Positions 45,301 to 53,006 of a stretch of 64,000 bases of DNA are shown here, piece by piece (position 1 is the stretch's first letter; every line of letters starts with the position of its first letter). Under the pieces are notes generated by a model. The model had not been told where the DNA came from. It saw only the letters and a list, made by a program, of their open reading frames with translations, and did not search any database. Origin of the DNA: JACVRW01 sp963803085 (GTDB taxonomy: Bacteria > Actinomycetota > Thermoleophilia > Solirubrobacterales > Thermoleophilaceae); the NCBI GenBank assembly GCA_963803085.1, contig CAWDLE010000010.1, forward strand, positions 457,713 through 521,712. The letters are read 5' to 3'. The translations under genes and the position numbers were made by a program.

Positions 45301-47110
45301 CCGCGAGCGCATCGGCGGACCGCTGCAGCTCAACCGAGAGGTCGGGGGCCTCGACTTCTCGCCGAACGGCAGACTGCTTGCAGTCGCGGGTCGGGTGGGC
45401 GAGGCGCAGGACGCCCAGAGCGTGAAGCTCGTCGACCTCGCCACCAGGAAGGTGGTCCGCAAGATCGACGTCCGACCCTTTCCGTTCGACCCCGAGGGGT
45501 TCGGAGTGGTCGTCGATGTCCGCTTCGCCGACAGCGGTCGGACCGTCCTTGTGAGCGTCACGCCGAACGCGCCGCAGGGGCTTCCGCCATTCCTTCGACG
45601 GTATGAGGCGCGCACCGGCAGGTCCTTGGGAGCCGGTGTTCCCATCGGCCGAGGGGCCGCGGGTGTGGCCCCGACGGTTCCCTCCCGGCGCGACCGCCTG
45701 CTCGTCACCCGGCCTGACGAAACGTTCGTGGTCGACGCGGCAACGCTGCGCGTGCGGCGGCGGATCCCGGTGGGGGCCTACGTCCCGGGTCTGTCTTCGG
45801 ACGGGCAGAGGGCCGCGCTCGGCGGACCGGACGGCAGCGTCGCCATCCTCGATCTCCGTACGGGCGAGCGCCGGACGCTCAGGGGACGGCACGAGGATCT
45901 GGTGCGCGCACTGGCGTTCAGCGCCGATGGACGCACGCTTGTGACAACCGCCGGCGACGGTCGGGTGCTGGTCTGGGACCTGCGCTCAGGCGAGGTGCGC
46001 GAGACCCTGACCGGGCACACCGGCGCCGTCAACACCCTCAAGGTCAGCGACGACGGCCGCACGCTCTACACCGCCGGGCTCGACGGCCGGATCATCGTCT
46101 GGGACCTCGCGGGTGACCGCCGCCTCGCGCGCCCGTTCCGAGGGGGCGGTCAGAACCCGGGTTTTCCGCCGCCGCTCGCGATCAGTCCGTCCGGCCGGAG
46201 GGTTGCCGTTGGGCTCCTCGACGGCGGCGTGCGCCTGCATGACGCGCGCACCCTGCGCCGCCTCCGCGACCTGCCGGGGATCGAGGCTGGATTCGTCTCC
46301 GCTGTCGAGTTCAGCCCAAACGGTCGATTGATCGCCGTGACGGGCGAGGCGGGCACGGCGGAGCTACGCGACGCAGCCACCGGCCGCCGCATGCGTCCGC
46401 CGCTGCGCCTCGGCGCACCGGCACAGGCGATGGCATTCTCGCCCGATGGCGGTCGCCTCGCAGTAGCGGACATCGGGGGCAACCTGGGGGTGCTGGACCT
46501 GGGTAGCGGCAAGGTGCGCCGCCGGGCTCCGCGCCTGCCCGGGTTTACGCCTCATCTCTCCTACTCCCCCGATGGCGGGATGCTCGCGATCGGGCTCGCC
46601 GAACGAGGCACCGAGCTGCGCGACAGTCGGTCTCTACAGCTCGTCGCCCGCCTGCCTGCCGGAGACGAGGGTTGGTGGGTTCGCTTCTCGCCGAACGGCA
46701 GGCTGCTGGCCGTCACCTCCCCGCATTACACGCAGATGTGGGATGTGGCCAAGCGCCGGCGAATCGGCGCGCCGCTGAGGGGCCACGAAGGTTTGGTGTT
46801 CACTTCGGAGTTCTCGCCAGACGGCCGGACGCTTGGGACGAGCGGATCCGACGGGAGCGTGATCCTCTGGGACGTCGAGTCGCACCACTCGCTTGGAAAG
46901 CTCCCCGGTCGTCTCGGCCAGATATCGACCCGCTTTACCCCTGACGGACAGCGGCTGTTCGTGCTGCACGAGTTGGGTTCCGCGCAGCGCTGGGAGGTGA
47001 GCCCGGACGCCTGGACGCGACACGCGTGTCGCGTCGCGGGGCGGGACCTGACGCGAGCGGAGTGGGACGAGCTGGTCCCGGACCAGGACTACCAGGGCGT
47101 CTGCCCCTAG
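42395..47110 (+). CDS. Ser/Thr kinase - adenylate cyclase - NTPase - WD40 fusion protein
   Basis: 1571 residues. About 20-270: protein kinase, LGAGGEGHVVKA glycine loop, VALKI lysine, VIHGDIKPANLIL catalytic loop (HGD), VDFGLSS. About 270-460: class III cyclase with FCLSDIEGST, LKSMGEGDSTVSVFE and ATLNLAARLR, keeping metal Asps, Lys and Asn/Arg. About 480-840: STAND-type NTPase, Walker A GASGSGKSS, Walker B VVVDQFEELY. About 848-868: membrane helix (LLLAGVGLLLVAAVIAGVLA). About 930-1540: WD40-type beta propellers, probably two seven-blade units. The propeller lies outside if the N-terminus is cytoplasmic. Its stop overlaps that of the FHA gene. Confidence 0.92.
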   Translation: MAQRLRVAPSARRLIKERYEVLSTLGAGGEGHVVKALDLQHDRLVALKIRELRDDSLRHEVLNEARILLAVPPHPALPLVREDFFDGDRYVVAMDWVEGTDLARLLGERGRPGLAPSSVLAYLAQAAEALTHLHSQHPPVIHGDIKPANLILTKGGRVKLVDFGLSSAPAAPRRRAGTPGFRAPELAADGVPSRASDVYSLAATAFALLSGSAPSGVLPSWDGIEPAQAEQLEAALRVGLATDPARRPATPGELVESLRSGWGAALPTGVMTFCLSDIEGSTALWERDPAAMAEALVRHDEIIATQVEARGGRVLKSMGEGDSTVSVFESAPPALDAAVAATHALQEEAWPGGLRLAVRFGLHTGEAERRGADYFGATLNLAARLRGEADGGQIFISAATAALVAQHLPAGCELVDLGPHRLRGVRAQERISALKGPAISAPLPAGESPYRGLLAFEPDDRRFFFGREHVVEEILARLAPGRLLAVIGASGSGKSSVLRAGVAGAALAGEAGALRHARILTPGSEPRLEVADGPAELVVVDQFEELYTLCEDPARRDAFIERLLALSSPVAIGVRADLYGRLSNNGHLARAVADNQILLGAMGDEELERAITEPAQVAGLRLEPGLVELILRDVAREPGALPLLSHALRVTWEQRDGRTLTVEGYRASGGVAYALAQTADSVVEAVPADRQGLMRNLFLRLTELGEGIEDTRRRVAVEELVPEGASPEEVQALLDRLADARLVMLGEGTAEVAHEVLIREWPRLRAWLEEDRAGIRLHRELGDAARRWEAGSREAGDLYRGTRLAAGREWARSHPDALNATERAFLEASVAESERERREQLRANRRLRLLLAGVGLLLVAAVIAGVLALRQGDRARDSARTADGQRLGAQALVDDQLDRSLLLAQAGRELDDSVATRGYLLSALVRRPAAIGVMQGDGDPFLELALSPGGRILAAGDDNGTVVLLDTRTRERIGGPLQLNREVGGLDFSPNGRLLAVAGRVGEAQDAQSVKLVDLATRKVVRKIDVRPFPFDPEGFGVVVDVRFADSGRTVLVSVTPNAPQGLPPFLRRYEARTGRSLGAGVPIGRGAAGVAPTVPSRRDRLLVTRPDETFVVDAATLRVRRRIPVGAYVPGLSSDGQRAALGGPDGSVAILDLRTGERRTLRGRHEDLVRALAFSADGRTLVTTAGDGRVLVWDLRSGEVRETLTGHTGAVNTLKVSDDGRTLYTAGLDGRIIVWDLAGDRRLARPFRGGGQNPGFPPPLAISPSGRRVAVGLLDGGVRLHDARTLRRLRDLPGIEAGFVSAVEFSPNGRLIAVTGEAGTAELRDAATGRRMRPPLRLGAPAQAMAFSPDGGRLAVADIGGNLGVLDLGSGKVRRRAPRLPGFTPHLSYSPDGGMLAIGLAERGTELRDSRSLQLVARLPAGDEGWWVRFSPNGRLLAVTSPHYTQMWDVAKRRRIGAPLRGHEGLVFTSEFSPDGRTLGTSGSDGSVILWDVESHHSLGKLPGRLGQISTRFTPDGQRLFVLHELGSAQRWEVSPDAWTRHACRVAGRDLTRAEWDELVPDQDYQGVCP

Positions 47111-47715
47111 CCCTCCTTCGACTCGCTCGCCCGGAGCTGCGTGAGCGACACGGCGCCGCGCCGCAGCGCCTCGTTGGCGAGCCGGGCGCGACGATGCGAG
47201 TCGCCGGCCGGAATGCCGAACTTGTCGAAGAGGTTGGCCAGGTGCTGTTTGACGGCAGCCTGGGTGACCACGAGCTCGTCGGCGATCGCGCCAGTCGAGG
47301 CGGGCTCCGTGAACATGTCACGGTCGAGCAGCGGGCGACAGAGCGCGACTAGGACGTCGCGTTCACGTGTCGTCAGCCCAGGAGGGGCGTGCTCCGCCTC
47401 GGTCTCGGCGCCGCCGGCGCTCAGGGGATCCCGGAAGATGAGGCGGGTCTGGCCCACTCGGATCTCGTCACCGTGGCGAAGCCGATGCGAGGACCAGATT
47501 CGCTCGCCGTTGACCCAGGTGCCGTTGGAGGAACCGAGGTCGGTCACGCACCAGCCCGCCGGGAACCGCTCGAGGATCGCGTGGAGATGGCTGGCCATGG
47601 GATCGTGCTCGAGAGCGACGTCGTTCTCAGCCGCCTTGCCGACGGTCGTCCGGTCGGCCTCGATCGAGAACCGCCAGCTGCTTCCGCCGGAGATCACCTC
47701 GATCTGCGGGTGCAC
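47107..47715 (-). CDS. FHA domain protein with C-terminal helix-turn-helix
   Basis: 202 residues from GTG 47715. FHA domain at about 15-95: TTVGKAAENDVALEHDPMAS, LGSSNGTWVNGERI, RLRHGDEIRVGQTRLIF. It binds phosphothreonine. C-terminal region LTTRERDVLVALCRPLLDRD and GAIADELVVTQAAVKQHLAN looks like a winged or LuxR-like HTH. It converges with the kinase fusion with overlapping CTAG stops, so an FHA readout of that kinase is attractive. Regulated genes unknown. Confidence 0.9.
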   Translation of the reverse strand: MHPQIEVISGGSSWRFSIEADRTTVGKAAENDVALEHDPMASHLHAILERFPAGWCVTDLGSSNGTWVNGERIWSSHRLRHGDEIRVGQTRLIFRDPLSAGGAETEAEHAPPGLTTRERDVLVALCRPLLDRDMFTEPASTGAIADELVVTQAAVKQHLANLFDKFGIPAGDSHRRARLANEALRRGAVSLTQLRASESKEG

Positions 47716-47806
47716 GCGGTCAAGCCTACGGACACCGCAGCCCGACCGCAGCCGGCAGCGCCTGGGCGGGGCGCTTCAGAAGCGGCAGGCCGCGCCGCCA
47801 AAGCCC

Positions 47807-47847
47807 GTGGTGCCATTCGTGGTTCCGTGTTGAGCGGATCTGGGCTG
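47807..47847 (+). repeat. Isolated copy of the cassette right-end module
   Basis: GTGGTGCCATTC followed by GTGGTTCC, GTTGAGCGGATCTGGGCTG, matching 33249-33289 and 36389-36429 with two or so differences. There is no tRNA fragment beside it. It may be a scar of a third cassette end or an independent repeat. The surrounding gap 47716-47904 has no gene. Confidence 0.6.
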
Positions 47848-47904
47848 CCAGGCGGGTTTTGCGCTTCCTGGGGGCGGACGATGGAAATGCCGGGGCGCCC
47901 GCCT

Positions 47905-48171
47905 CTAGCTGCCGGTGCGGTCGCGGTGCTTGCACCCCGGCCAGCAGCAGGGCCGGCGCTGGCCATCCTCCAGCTCCTCCTGGGTCCGGCGAATGCGACG
48001 TTCTCGGGTCGTCTCCTGCTTGGCATCCTCAACCCAGCAGATGAACTCGTTGCGCGCCAAGGGTGTGATGTCCTTCCAAGCATCGAGTGCCGTGGCGTTG
48101 GCGATCAGCGCCTCGCGCAGGTCTGCGGGTAAGTCGTGCACCACCCCACCGGGCACTCGCTGGCTGCTCAC
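47905..48171 (-). CDS. YdeI/OmpD-associated family protein, short
   Basis: 88 residues from GTG 48171. DLPADLREALIANATALDAW, DITPLARNEFICWVEDAKQE and TRERRIRRTQEELEDGQRRP match the YdeI C-terminal (bacteriocin-protection/OmpD-associated) region. The usual N-terminal DUF1905 half is absent, and the C-terminus has a short Cys-containing tail (CCWPGCKHRDR). The GTG overlaps the stop of the beta-helix gene as GTGA. Short form or truncated, not certain. Confidence 0.7.
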   Translation of the reverse strand: MSSQRVPGGVVHDLPADLREALIANATALDAWKDITPLARNEFICWVEDAKQETTRERRIRRTQEELEDGQRRPCCWPGCKHRDRTGS

Positions 48172-49187
48172 TTTATGACCGAGTCCGAGACGATTAGATC
48201 TCGGCCAAGGAAGAAGATGCCGGGGTCGGTTTCGAAGCCATCGCTGGGGTTGTCCCGCAAGGTCGAGGAACGGATCGTGAGGACGCCGGTTCGGTCGTTG
48301 CTGACGAAGAAGACAGCACCGCCACCCTCGCGCGCGTGATTGTGAGCCATCTTCGTGCCGGCGATGAGTATGCGGAAGTCGTTGCCGTCTGCATACACGG
48401 CGCCACCCGAGCCGCCGCCGCGGGTGTTCGGGCGCGAGGGGTTGGCGCCGCGGCCGATGGCGCGATTGCCGGTGAAGACGCTGTTGTAGATCGACCACGA
48501 GACGCCGATGCTGCTCAGTGCACCGCCGTTGCTGCACACCCCAGAGCGGAAGGTGCTGCGAACGACGGTCACCGGCTGCGCGTGATGCTGCGAGAGCGCC
48601 CGCACGGCGCCGCCGCCGAGGTCCGGCCCCGTCCCGTCGCAACGGTTGCCGACAAACGTCGAGCGAACGATCTTGAGCCGGCCACCGCGCGCGAAGATGG
48701 CGCCGCCCCCGCCACCGTCGTACGTCGCCCCGGTGGCGTTGCCGGCGGCGAACGTCAGGTCCTGCACGACGAGACGAGGCGTGGCCTGGTCATCACAATG
48801 CGACGTGGTCCAGGTCTGCCGCCGGTCGCAGGTGTTCTGATACAGGACCCGGCGCTTCCCGCCACCGCTGAGGGTGACCAGACCGCCGCCGTCGAGGACG
48901 ACGCGGCGGCTCGTGTTGACCACCTTGGCGGTCCGTCTCATCTCGATCCGCACCGGGTCCGGGCCGCATCGGAACCTGATGACCCCACCCCTTGCCACCG
49001 CCCGCACGACCGCGCGCGATGTGCAGCTCCGCGGCGTGCCGGTCCCGACCCAACGGTCGGGGCGCGACGTGTCGACCGCGCGCGCCTTTCCCGGCACCGG
49101 CGCTGCGATGGCGGCAAGCGGTACGGTGAGCGCGCCGGCGAGGGCCAGACAAAAAGACGCGAGTACGGGCTGTCGATACATGGGCAC
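48168..49187 (-). CDS. Secreted parallel beta-helix (pectate-lyase-like/polymorphic repeat) protein
   Basis: 339 residues with a signal peptide (LASFCLALAGALTVPLAAIA). Repeated short strands with Gly/Asn turns (GGGAVRALSQ, VVRSTFRSGVCSNGGALSSI, VFTGNRAIGRG, GGGSGGAVYADGND) indicate a right-handed beta helix as in Pmp/pectate-lyase folds. Cys pairs likely disulphides. No enzymatic signature. Stop overlaps the YdeI-like start. Confidence 0.82.
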   Translation of the reverse strand: MPMYRQPVLASFCLALAGALTVPLAAIAAPVPGKARAVDTSRPDRWVGTGTPRSCTSRAVVRAVARGGVIRFRCGPDPVRIEMRRTAKVVNTSRRVVLDGGGLVTLSGGGKRRVLYQNTCDRRQTWTTSHCDDQATPRLVVQDLTFAAGNATGATYDGGGGGAIFARGGRLKIVRSTFVGNRCDGTGPDLGGGAVRALSQHHAQPVTVVRSTFRSGVCSNGGALSSIGVSWSIYNSVFTGNRAIGRGANPSRPNTRGGGSGGAVYADGNDFRILIAGTKMAHNHAREGGGAVFFVSNDRTGVLTIRSSTLRDNPSDGFETDPGIFFLGRDLIVSDSVIK

Positions 49188-49241
49188 CTGCGACTCGGCA
49201 CCCTAGCCACCGAGCCATGACCGCATTCGGCGCAATGGACC

Positions 49242-49580
49242 TCAGGGCGCGATTACGAGCCGAGCGATGCGCTCGCCGGCGAGGGTGAAGTCGTGTCTCA
49301 GGACCACGGTGGAGCCGGGGAAGTTGCCGGTCAAGCGAGCCGTGACCACGTGGCGATCCGGGCCGTCGGATTCGGTTCCGAGGATTTCGGTGGTGTACGC
49401 GAAGCGCGACGCCGGGCCGACGCGCCAGGCGCGGATCGCAGCCCTTCCGTGGTGGGTCTCGCGCTCGTCAACGACGGTGGCGTCATCGGCGAACAGGGCG
49501 GTGACCCCGTCGACGTCGCGCTCGCCGTCGAGCTCGAAGTAGCGGGAGATCACCGCGGGGGCGGCGGAGAGCGACATCAT
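49242..49580 (-). CDS. SnoaL-like/NTF2-fold protein
   Basis: 112 residues. APAVISRYFELDGERDVDGV, TALFADDATVVDERETHHGR and AIRAWRVGPASRF form a SnoaL_2/NTF2 fold. Many such proteins have a cavity with no known ligand. Function unknown. Confidence 0.85.
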   Translation of the reverse strand: MMSLSAAPAVISRYFELDGERDVDGVTALFADDATVVDERETHHGRAAIRAWRVGPASRFAYTTEILGTESDGPDRHVVTARLTGNFPGSTVVLRHDFTLAGERIARLVIAP

Positions 49581-49616
49581 CCAAGCCTAAAGCCCGGGAG
49601 GCGTCGTGGATCGTGA

Positions 49617-50039
49617 TCAGGGATGCCGCTTCAGCCCTCGGAGCACGCCGTCCGCTGCCCTGTGCGGCGCCCGGAAGGCGAGTCCCACCAGGTCGAGATC
49701 CTGGCTCGCCACTGCAGCGACCGCGGCGCGGTTGTCCTCGTCCTTGCCGGTCTCGAAAAGCTCACGGGTGTAGATCGCGAACGTGAGCTCACGCGCCATG
49801 GCCCTGTCATAGACGGTCCTCAGCTTTCCGGCACCGGCCTCGAACACAAGTACCGGCTGGACGAGCATCGGGAGGTAGCGTCGCCCCGAGGAGTCCTCGT
49901 AGTCCGGTCCCACGACGTCGCGCCCGGCGCCGGCTACGACGCCGCTCATCAGAAACGCGCAGACGTTCAACCGCTGCCAGGTGGCGAGGTCGTCGCGCAC
50001 GACCACCGCGACCTTGGTGTCGAAGTCCGTGACGCCCAT
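49617..50039 (-). CDS. DUF2000 family protein
   Basis: 140 residues of DUF2000: KVAVVVRDDLATWQRLNVCA, FLMSGVVAGAGRDVVGPDYE, VYDRAMARELTFAIYTRELF. DUF2000 genes often sit next to an AraC regulator, as here (15 bp downstream of it). Function unknown. Confidence 0.88.
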   Translation of the reverse strand: MGVTDFDTKVAVVVRDDLATWQRLNVCAFLMSGVVAGAGRDVVGPDYEDSSGRRYLPMLVQPVLVFEAGAGKLRTVYDRAMARELTFAIYTRELFETGKDEDNRAAVAAVASQDLDLVGLAFRAPHRAADGVLRGLKRHP

Positions 50040-50054
50040 GCGCCCAACGATGAG

Positions 50055-50900
50055 CTATGAACGCATGACTGTCTTGGACGATCTTGCGGCGAGGACGTAG
50101 CGGCCCGGGGAAACTCCGACGGCGCGCCTGAAGACGCGCGTCAGGTGCGCCTGATCGCAGAAGCCACATGTGGCCGCGACCTGGGCCGCGGGCTCACCCT
50201 GGGCGAGCAGCTCCCTAGCGCGGGCGATTCGCAGATCGAGCTGATACGCATGGGGCGGCAGCCCGACCTGGGCACGAAACGTCCGCGCGAGCTCGAACGG
50301 GCTGAGCCGCGCGCGCTCGGCCAACTCTGCGAGGGTCACCGTCTCCGCCCAGTGCTCCTGGAGATGCGTCTGTGCCCGACGCACTGCAGCGTGCTCTGGC
50401 CGCGTTCGCGTTGGGGGTGGTTCGGGCCTGAGGTGCGGCCCCAGTGCCGTCACCGCCGCCAGCACGGCCATGTCGACGGCGAGCTCTGTGGACCTCTCGG
50501 CCAGCGCGCGATGCGCGGAGGCGAGGGCGGCGCGAAGGCTCGCGTCCTGGAACACGACACGGCGTGTCGCCCTGGGTAGCACCCCGTCATCTGTCCACAC
50601 GCCAATGTGCACCGGGTCCAGGTAGAGCACCTTGTATGCCCATCCGCCAGGCACGGCCGGCACGCCGGTATGCACAGCATCCGGCTCGAGGATGAACAGC
50701 TCACCGTGGCACGCGACCTGTTCGGAGTCATCGAGCTCGAATCTCGCCGCGCCGCGATCCATCATCGCGACGGTCCAGGTCGGATGCGAATGCCGCCGAT
50801 AGGCATGCGTGACGAAGTCTGCCTGCAGCGCCTCCACGCCGGCGAGGCCGTCCGGCCGTATGTAGGTCGCCGTCTCGCGCACACCGGTGCTCGTTGGCAT
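50055..50900 (-). CDS. AraC family transcriptional regulator
   Basis: 281 residues from ATG 50900. N-terminal cupin-like AraC ligand domain (FVTHAYRRHSHPTWTVAMMD, HGELFILEPDAVHTG) and C-terminal tandem HTH (TVTLAELAERARLSPFELAR, VAATCGFCDQAHLTRVFRRA, GVSPGRYV). Probably activates its own operon with DUF2000. The first HTH carries the usual DNA-reading helix. Confidence 0.92.
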   Translation of the reverse strand: MPTSTGVRETATYIRPDGLAGVEALQADFVTHAYRRHSHPTWTVAMMDRGAARFELDDSEQVACHGELFILEPDAVHTGVPAVPGGWAYKVLYLDPVHIGVWTDDGVLPRATRRVVFQDASLRAALASAHRALAERSTELAVDMAVLAAVTALGPHLRPEPPPTRTRPEHAAVRRAQTHLQEHWAETVTLAELAERARLSPFELARTFRAQVGLPPHAYQLDLRIARARELLAQGEPAAQVAATCGFCDQAHLTRVFRRAVGVSPGRYVLAARSSKTVMRS

Positions 50901-50946
50901 GTCTGCCCAGGCTAGCTGGGCGTGCAGCCTTACGCGAAGGCCGCAG

Positions 50947-52935
50947 TCAATGGCGCGCCACCTCCAACCAGACCGTTGTGGGCTCGTGCTCCACGCCCCA
51001 CCGATCTGCGATCGCGTCGACAAGGTAGAGGCCCCACCCACCGATCTGCGGGTCGCCCCTTCGGTGGGACGGCGGGACGTCGAAGCCCGACCCGTCGTCC
51101 CGGACCGCGAAGCGCACGCGAGCCTCGGATACCGCGAGCTCCACGCGTATGTCCCCTTCGCCTCGCTGCCCGGCGTGCAGCACCGCATTGTTCACGACCT
51201 CGGTCGCTGCCAGCATCAGGTCATATCGCTCGCTGCCGCTGAGATCCGGGGTCATCGACCCAATCATCGTGCGGGTCGCGCCCGCAGCGTCGGCGGCTGC
51301 CGGCTGATCGAAAATAAACCGCCTCACCGGGGAGCCCTGCCGACTGGGCGCACTCCTCCCCCCTGCCGACGGGGCCATTTTCGGCTCACCGTTCACCGAG
51401 TAGATCAAGCCGCCGCGTCGCGAAAGCTCACGCATCACCTCGAAGAACTCAGCGCTGGAACGCCACAACGCCGTCTGTTTCGCGGCGACGAGATGTGTGG
51501 CGTCGCCCGCCGCGATCCGGTTGAGGGCGTACTGAACGCCGGGGCGCTCGAGCGGCTTTGCTTGCGATCGGTCGATGTCGTGCACGACCTCCACCAGACT
51601 GAGGCGCTCCGCACCGCAGGCCTCATTGATCGCGCCTATCTGCGCGAGCACCGATGCGCTGTCGAGCAGCGTGGACTGGGCGACGCTCACGTACCCGAGT
51701 GCGCGCCCTCTCGGCTTTCCGGCGACTGCCGGCAACAAACGTGGCGCCAACATCGACGTGAGCACCACTACGGCGAGGCTCATCAGGGCGACTGCGCCGA
51801 TCGCAAGGGGATTCGCCACGAAGTCAGCCAGCTCGTCTGGCTCGTCTAGCCGTGGACCGCCGTCCTTCGGGAGTGCTACGGGCTGGGCGGCCCGCGCGGC
51901 ATCTCTCTCGCGGCGTCCATCGCTGGTTGCCGCATGCTCTGATTCGGTGCGCTGCCGCGTGGGCGCCGAACGCGCCAACAACTCCCCGCTCGTCATCGGG
52001 CCGACAACACCGTCGGCCGCAAGGTGCACGGACTGCTGAAATCGCTCGACCGCAGCCTCAGTCCGCCGCCCGAAGCGCCCGTCGAGTGGTCCCGGCGCGA
52101 AGCCGAGTGCACGAAGATCACGCTGTAGCCGGCCGACTTCCCTCACACCGTCTCGGCTCGCGATCCCCGCTCCCAGCGCAAGCGCGGGGGCTGTGGGCCT
52201 GGCCCTGCGGAGTGCCTTGTACGTAGCTGGGCCGAGCACTCCGTCTGTCGCCAGCCCGGCAGCAGCTTGGAGACGTCGAAGCGCTCCGTCGGTGAGGGGG
52301 CCGAAGAAACCATCGATCGGCCCGGGGGCGAAGCCCACATGCCTCAGCCGGCGCTGTAGCACCCGTACATCATCGGAGCCTGTCGGCTGTCCATAGCCGG
52401 ACCCGCGCATGAGCATCGGGCCACCGGCCACTCCGTTGCGCTCACCCGGCGATGCCAGGCCCGCCGGGCGTGGGTCGTTGGGGAGCGGTGCCACCCGCGC
52501 TTCACCCGAGGGGTCGCGCCCATCCTGCGCCGGCCCACGCCCCGCCTTCGTGCGATGCCGCGCCAGTGTCGAATGCGCTACTTGTCCACTTGTCAGCGGG
52601 CCGAGCACACCGTCTGGCGCCAGCCCGGCAGCAGCTTGGAGACGTCGAAGCGCTCCGTCGGTGAGGGGGCCGAAGAAACCATCGATCGGCCCGGGGGCGA
52701 AGCCCACATGCCTCAGCCGGCGCTGTAGCACCCGTACATCATCGGAGCCTTTCGGCTGTCCATAGCCAGACCCGCGCATGAGCATCGGGCTGGTCTGCGG
52801 CCCGTGGCTCACGTCGCTCGCCGTGGAGACAGCGGGCAACATCGTCGCGGTCAGCGCCGCGATCGACAGGGTCAAGACCGCAGCCAGCACACCCGACCGC
52901 CGTTGCCTTGCCAGCACGCTGGAAATCCGTTCCAT
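50947..52935 (-). CDS. Peptidoglycan-binding membrane protein with degenerate resolvase domain and RsbW-type ATPase
   Basis: 662 residues. Signal/membrane helix (VLAAVLTLSIAALTATMLPA), three PG_binding_1 domains (about 49-112, 172-236, 262-320; RVLQRRLRHVGFAPGPIDGF), a linker and a second membrane helix (about 370-395). Cytoplasmic part: 410-515 has the order of a serine recombinase catalytic domain (RALGYVSVAQ, DIDRSQAKPLERPGVQYALN, ATHLVAAKQTALWRSSAEFF) but Ser of the YxRVS motif is Ala and other active-site residues are changed. 548-662 is a HATPase_c of the RsbW type, with ATEVVNNAVLHA, VRDDGSGFD and GGWGLYLVDAIAD. Likely senses the cell wall outside and acts on a regulator inside; inference only. 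Confidence 0.87.
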   Translation of the reverse strand: MERISSVLARQRRSGVLAAVLTLSIAALTATMLPAVSTASDVSHGPQTSPMLMRGSGYGQPKGSDDVRVLQRRLRHVGFAPGPIDGFFGPLTDGALRRLQAAAGLAPDGVLGPLTSGQVAHSTLARHRTKAGRGPAQDGRDPSGEARVAPLPNDPRPAGLASPGERNGVAGGPMLMRGSGYGQPTGSDDVRVLQRRLRHVGFAPGPIDGFFGPLTDGALRRLQAAAGLATDGVLGPATYKALRRARPTAPALALGAGIASRDGVREVGRLQRDLRALGFAPGPLDGRFGRRTEAAVERFQQSVHLAADGVVGPMTSGELLARSAPTRQRTESEHAATSDGRRERDAARAAQPVALPKDGGPRLDEPDELADFVANPLAIGAVALMSLAVVVLTSMLAPRLLPAVAGKPRGRALGYVSVAQSTLLDSASVLAQIGAINEACGAERLSLVEVVHDIDRSQAKPLERPGVQYALNRIAAGDATHLVAAKQTALWRSSAEFFEVMRELSRRGGLIYSVNGEPKMAPSAGGRSAPSRQGSPVRRFIFDQPAAADAAGATRTMIGSMTPDLSGSERYDLMLAATEVVNNAVLHAGQRGEGDIRVELAVSEARVRFAVRDDGSGFDVPPSHRRGDPQIGGWGLYLVDAIADRWGVEHEPTTVWLEVARH
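52229..52420 (-). repeat. 192-bp direct repeat, copy A (second peptidoglycan-binding domain)
   Basis: About 98% identical to 52598-52789 (four differences counted by eye). It encodes a whole peptidoglycan-binding domain plus its preceding MLMRGSGYGQP linker. A recent in-gene duplication or gene conversion; the third domain is much more diverged. Confidence 0.85.
52598..52789 (-). repeat. 192-bp direct repeat, copy B (first peptidoglycan-binding domain)
   Basis: Partner of 52229-52420, in the same orientation, 177 bp apart. Encodes the first peptidoglycan-binding domain. Recombination between copies would delete exactly one domain and its linker in frame (369 bp). Confidence 0.85.
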
Positions 52936-53006
52936 CGTTCGTCCTTTCTCGAGCAGTCACAAATCGCGGCGCTTCCGGCGCCGAGACCTGGGGCACGCCC
53001 GAGGCG

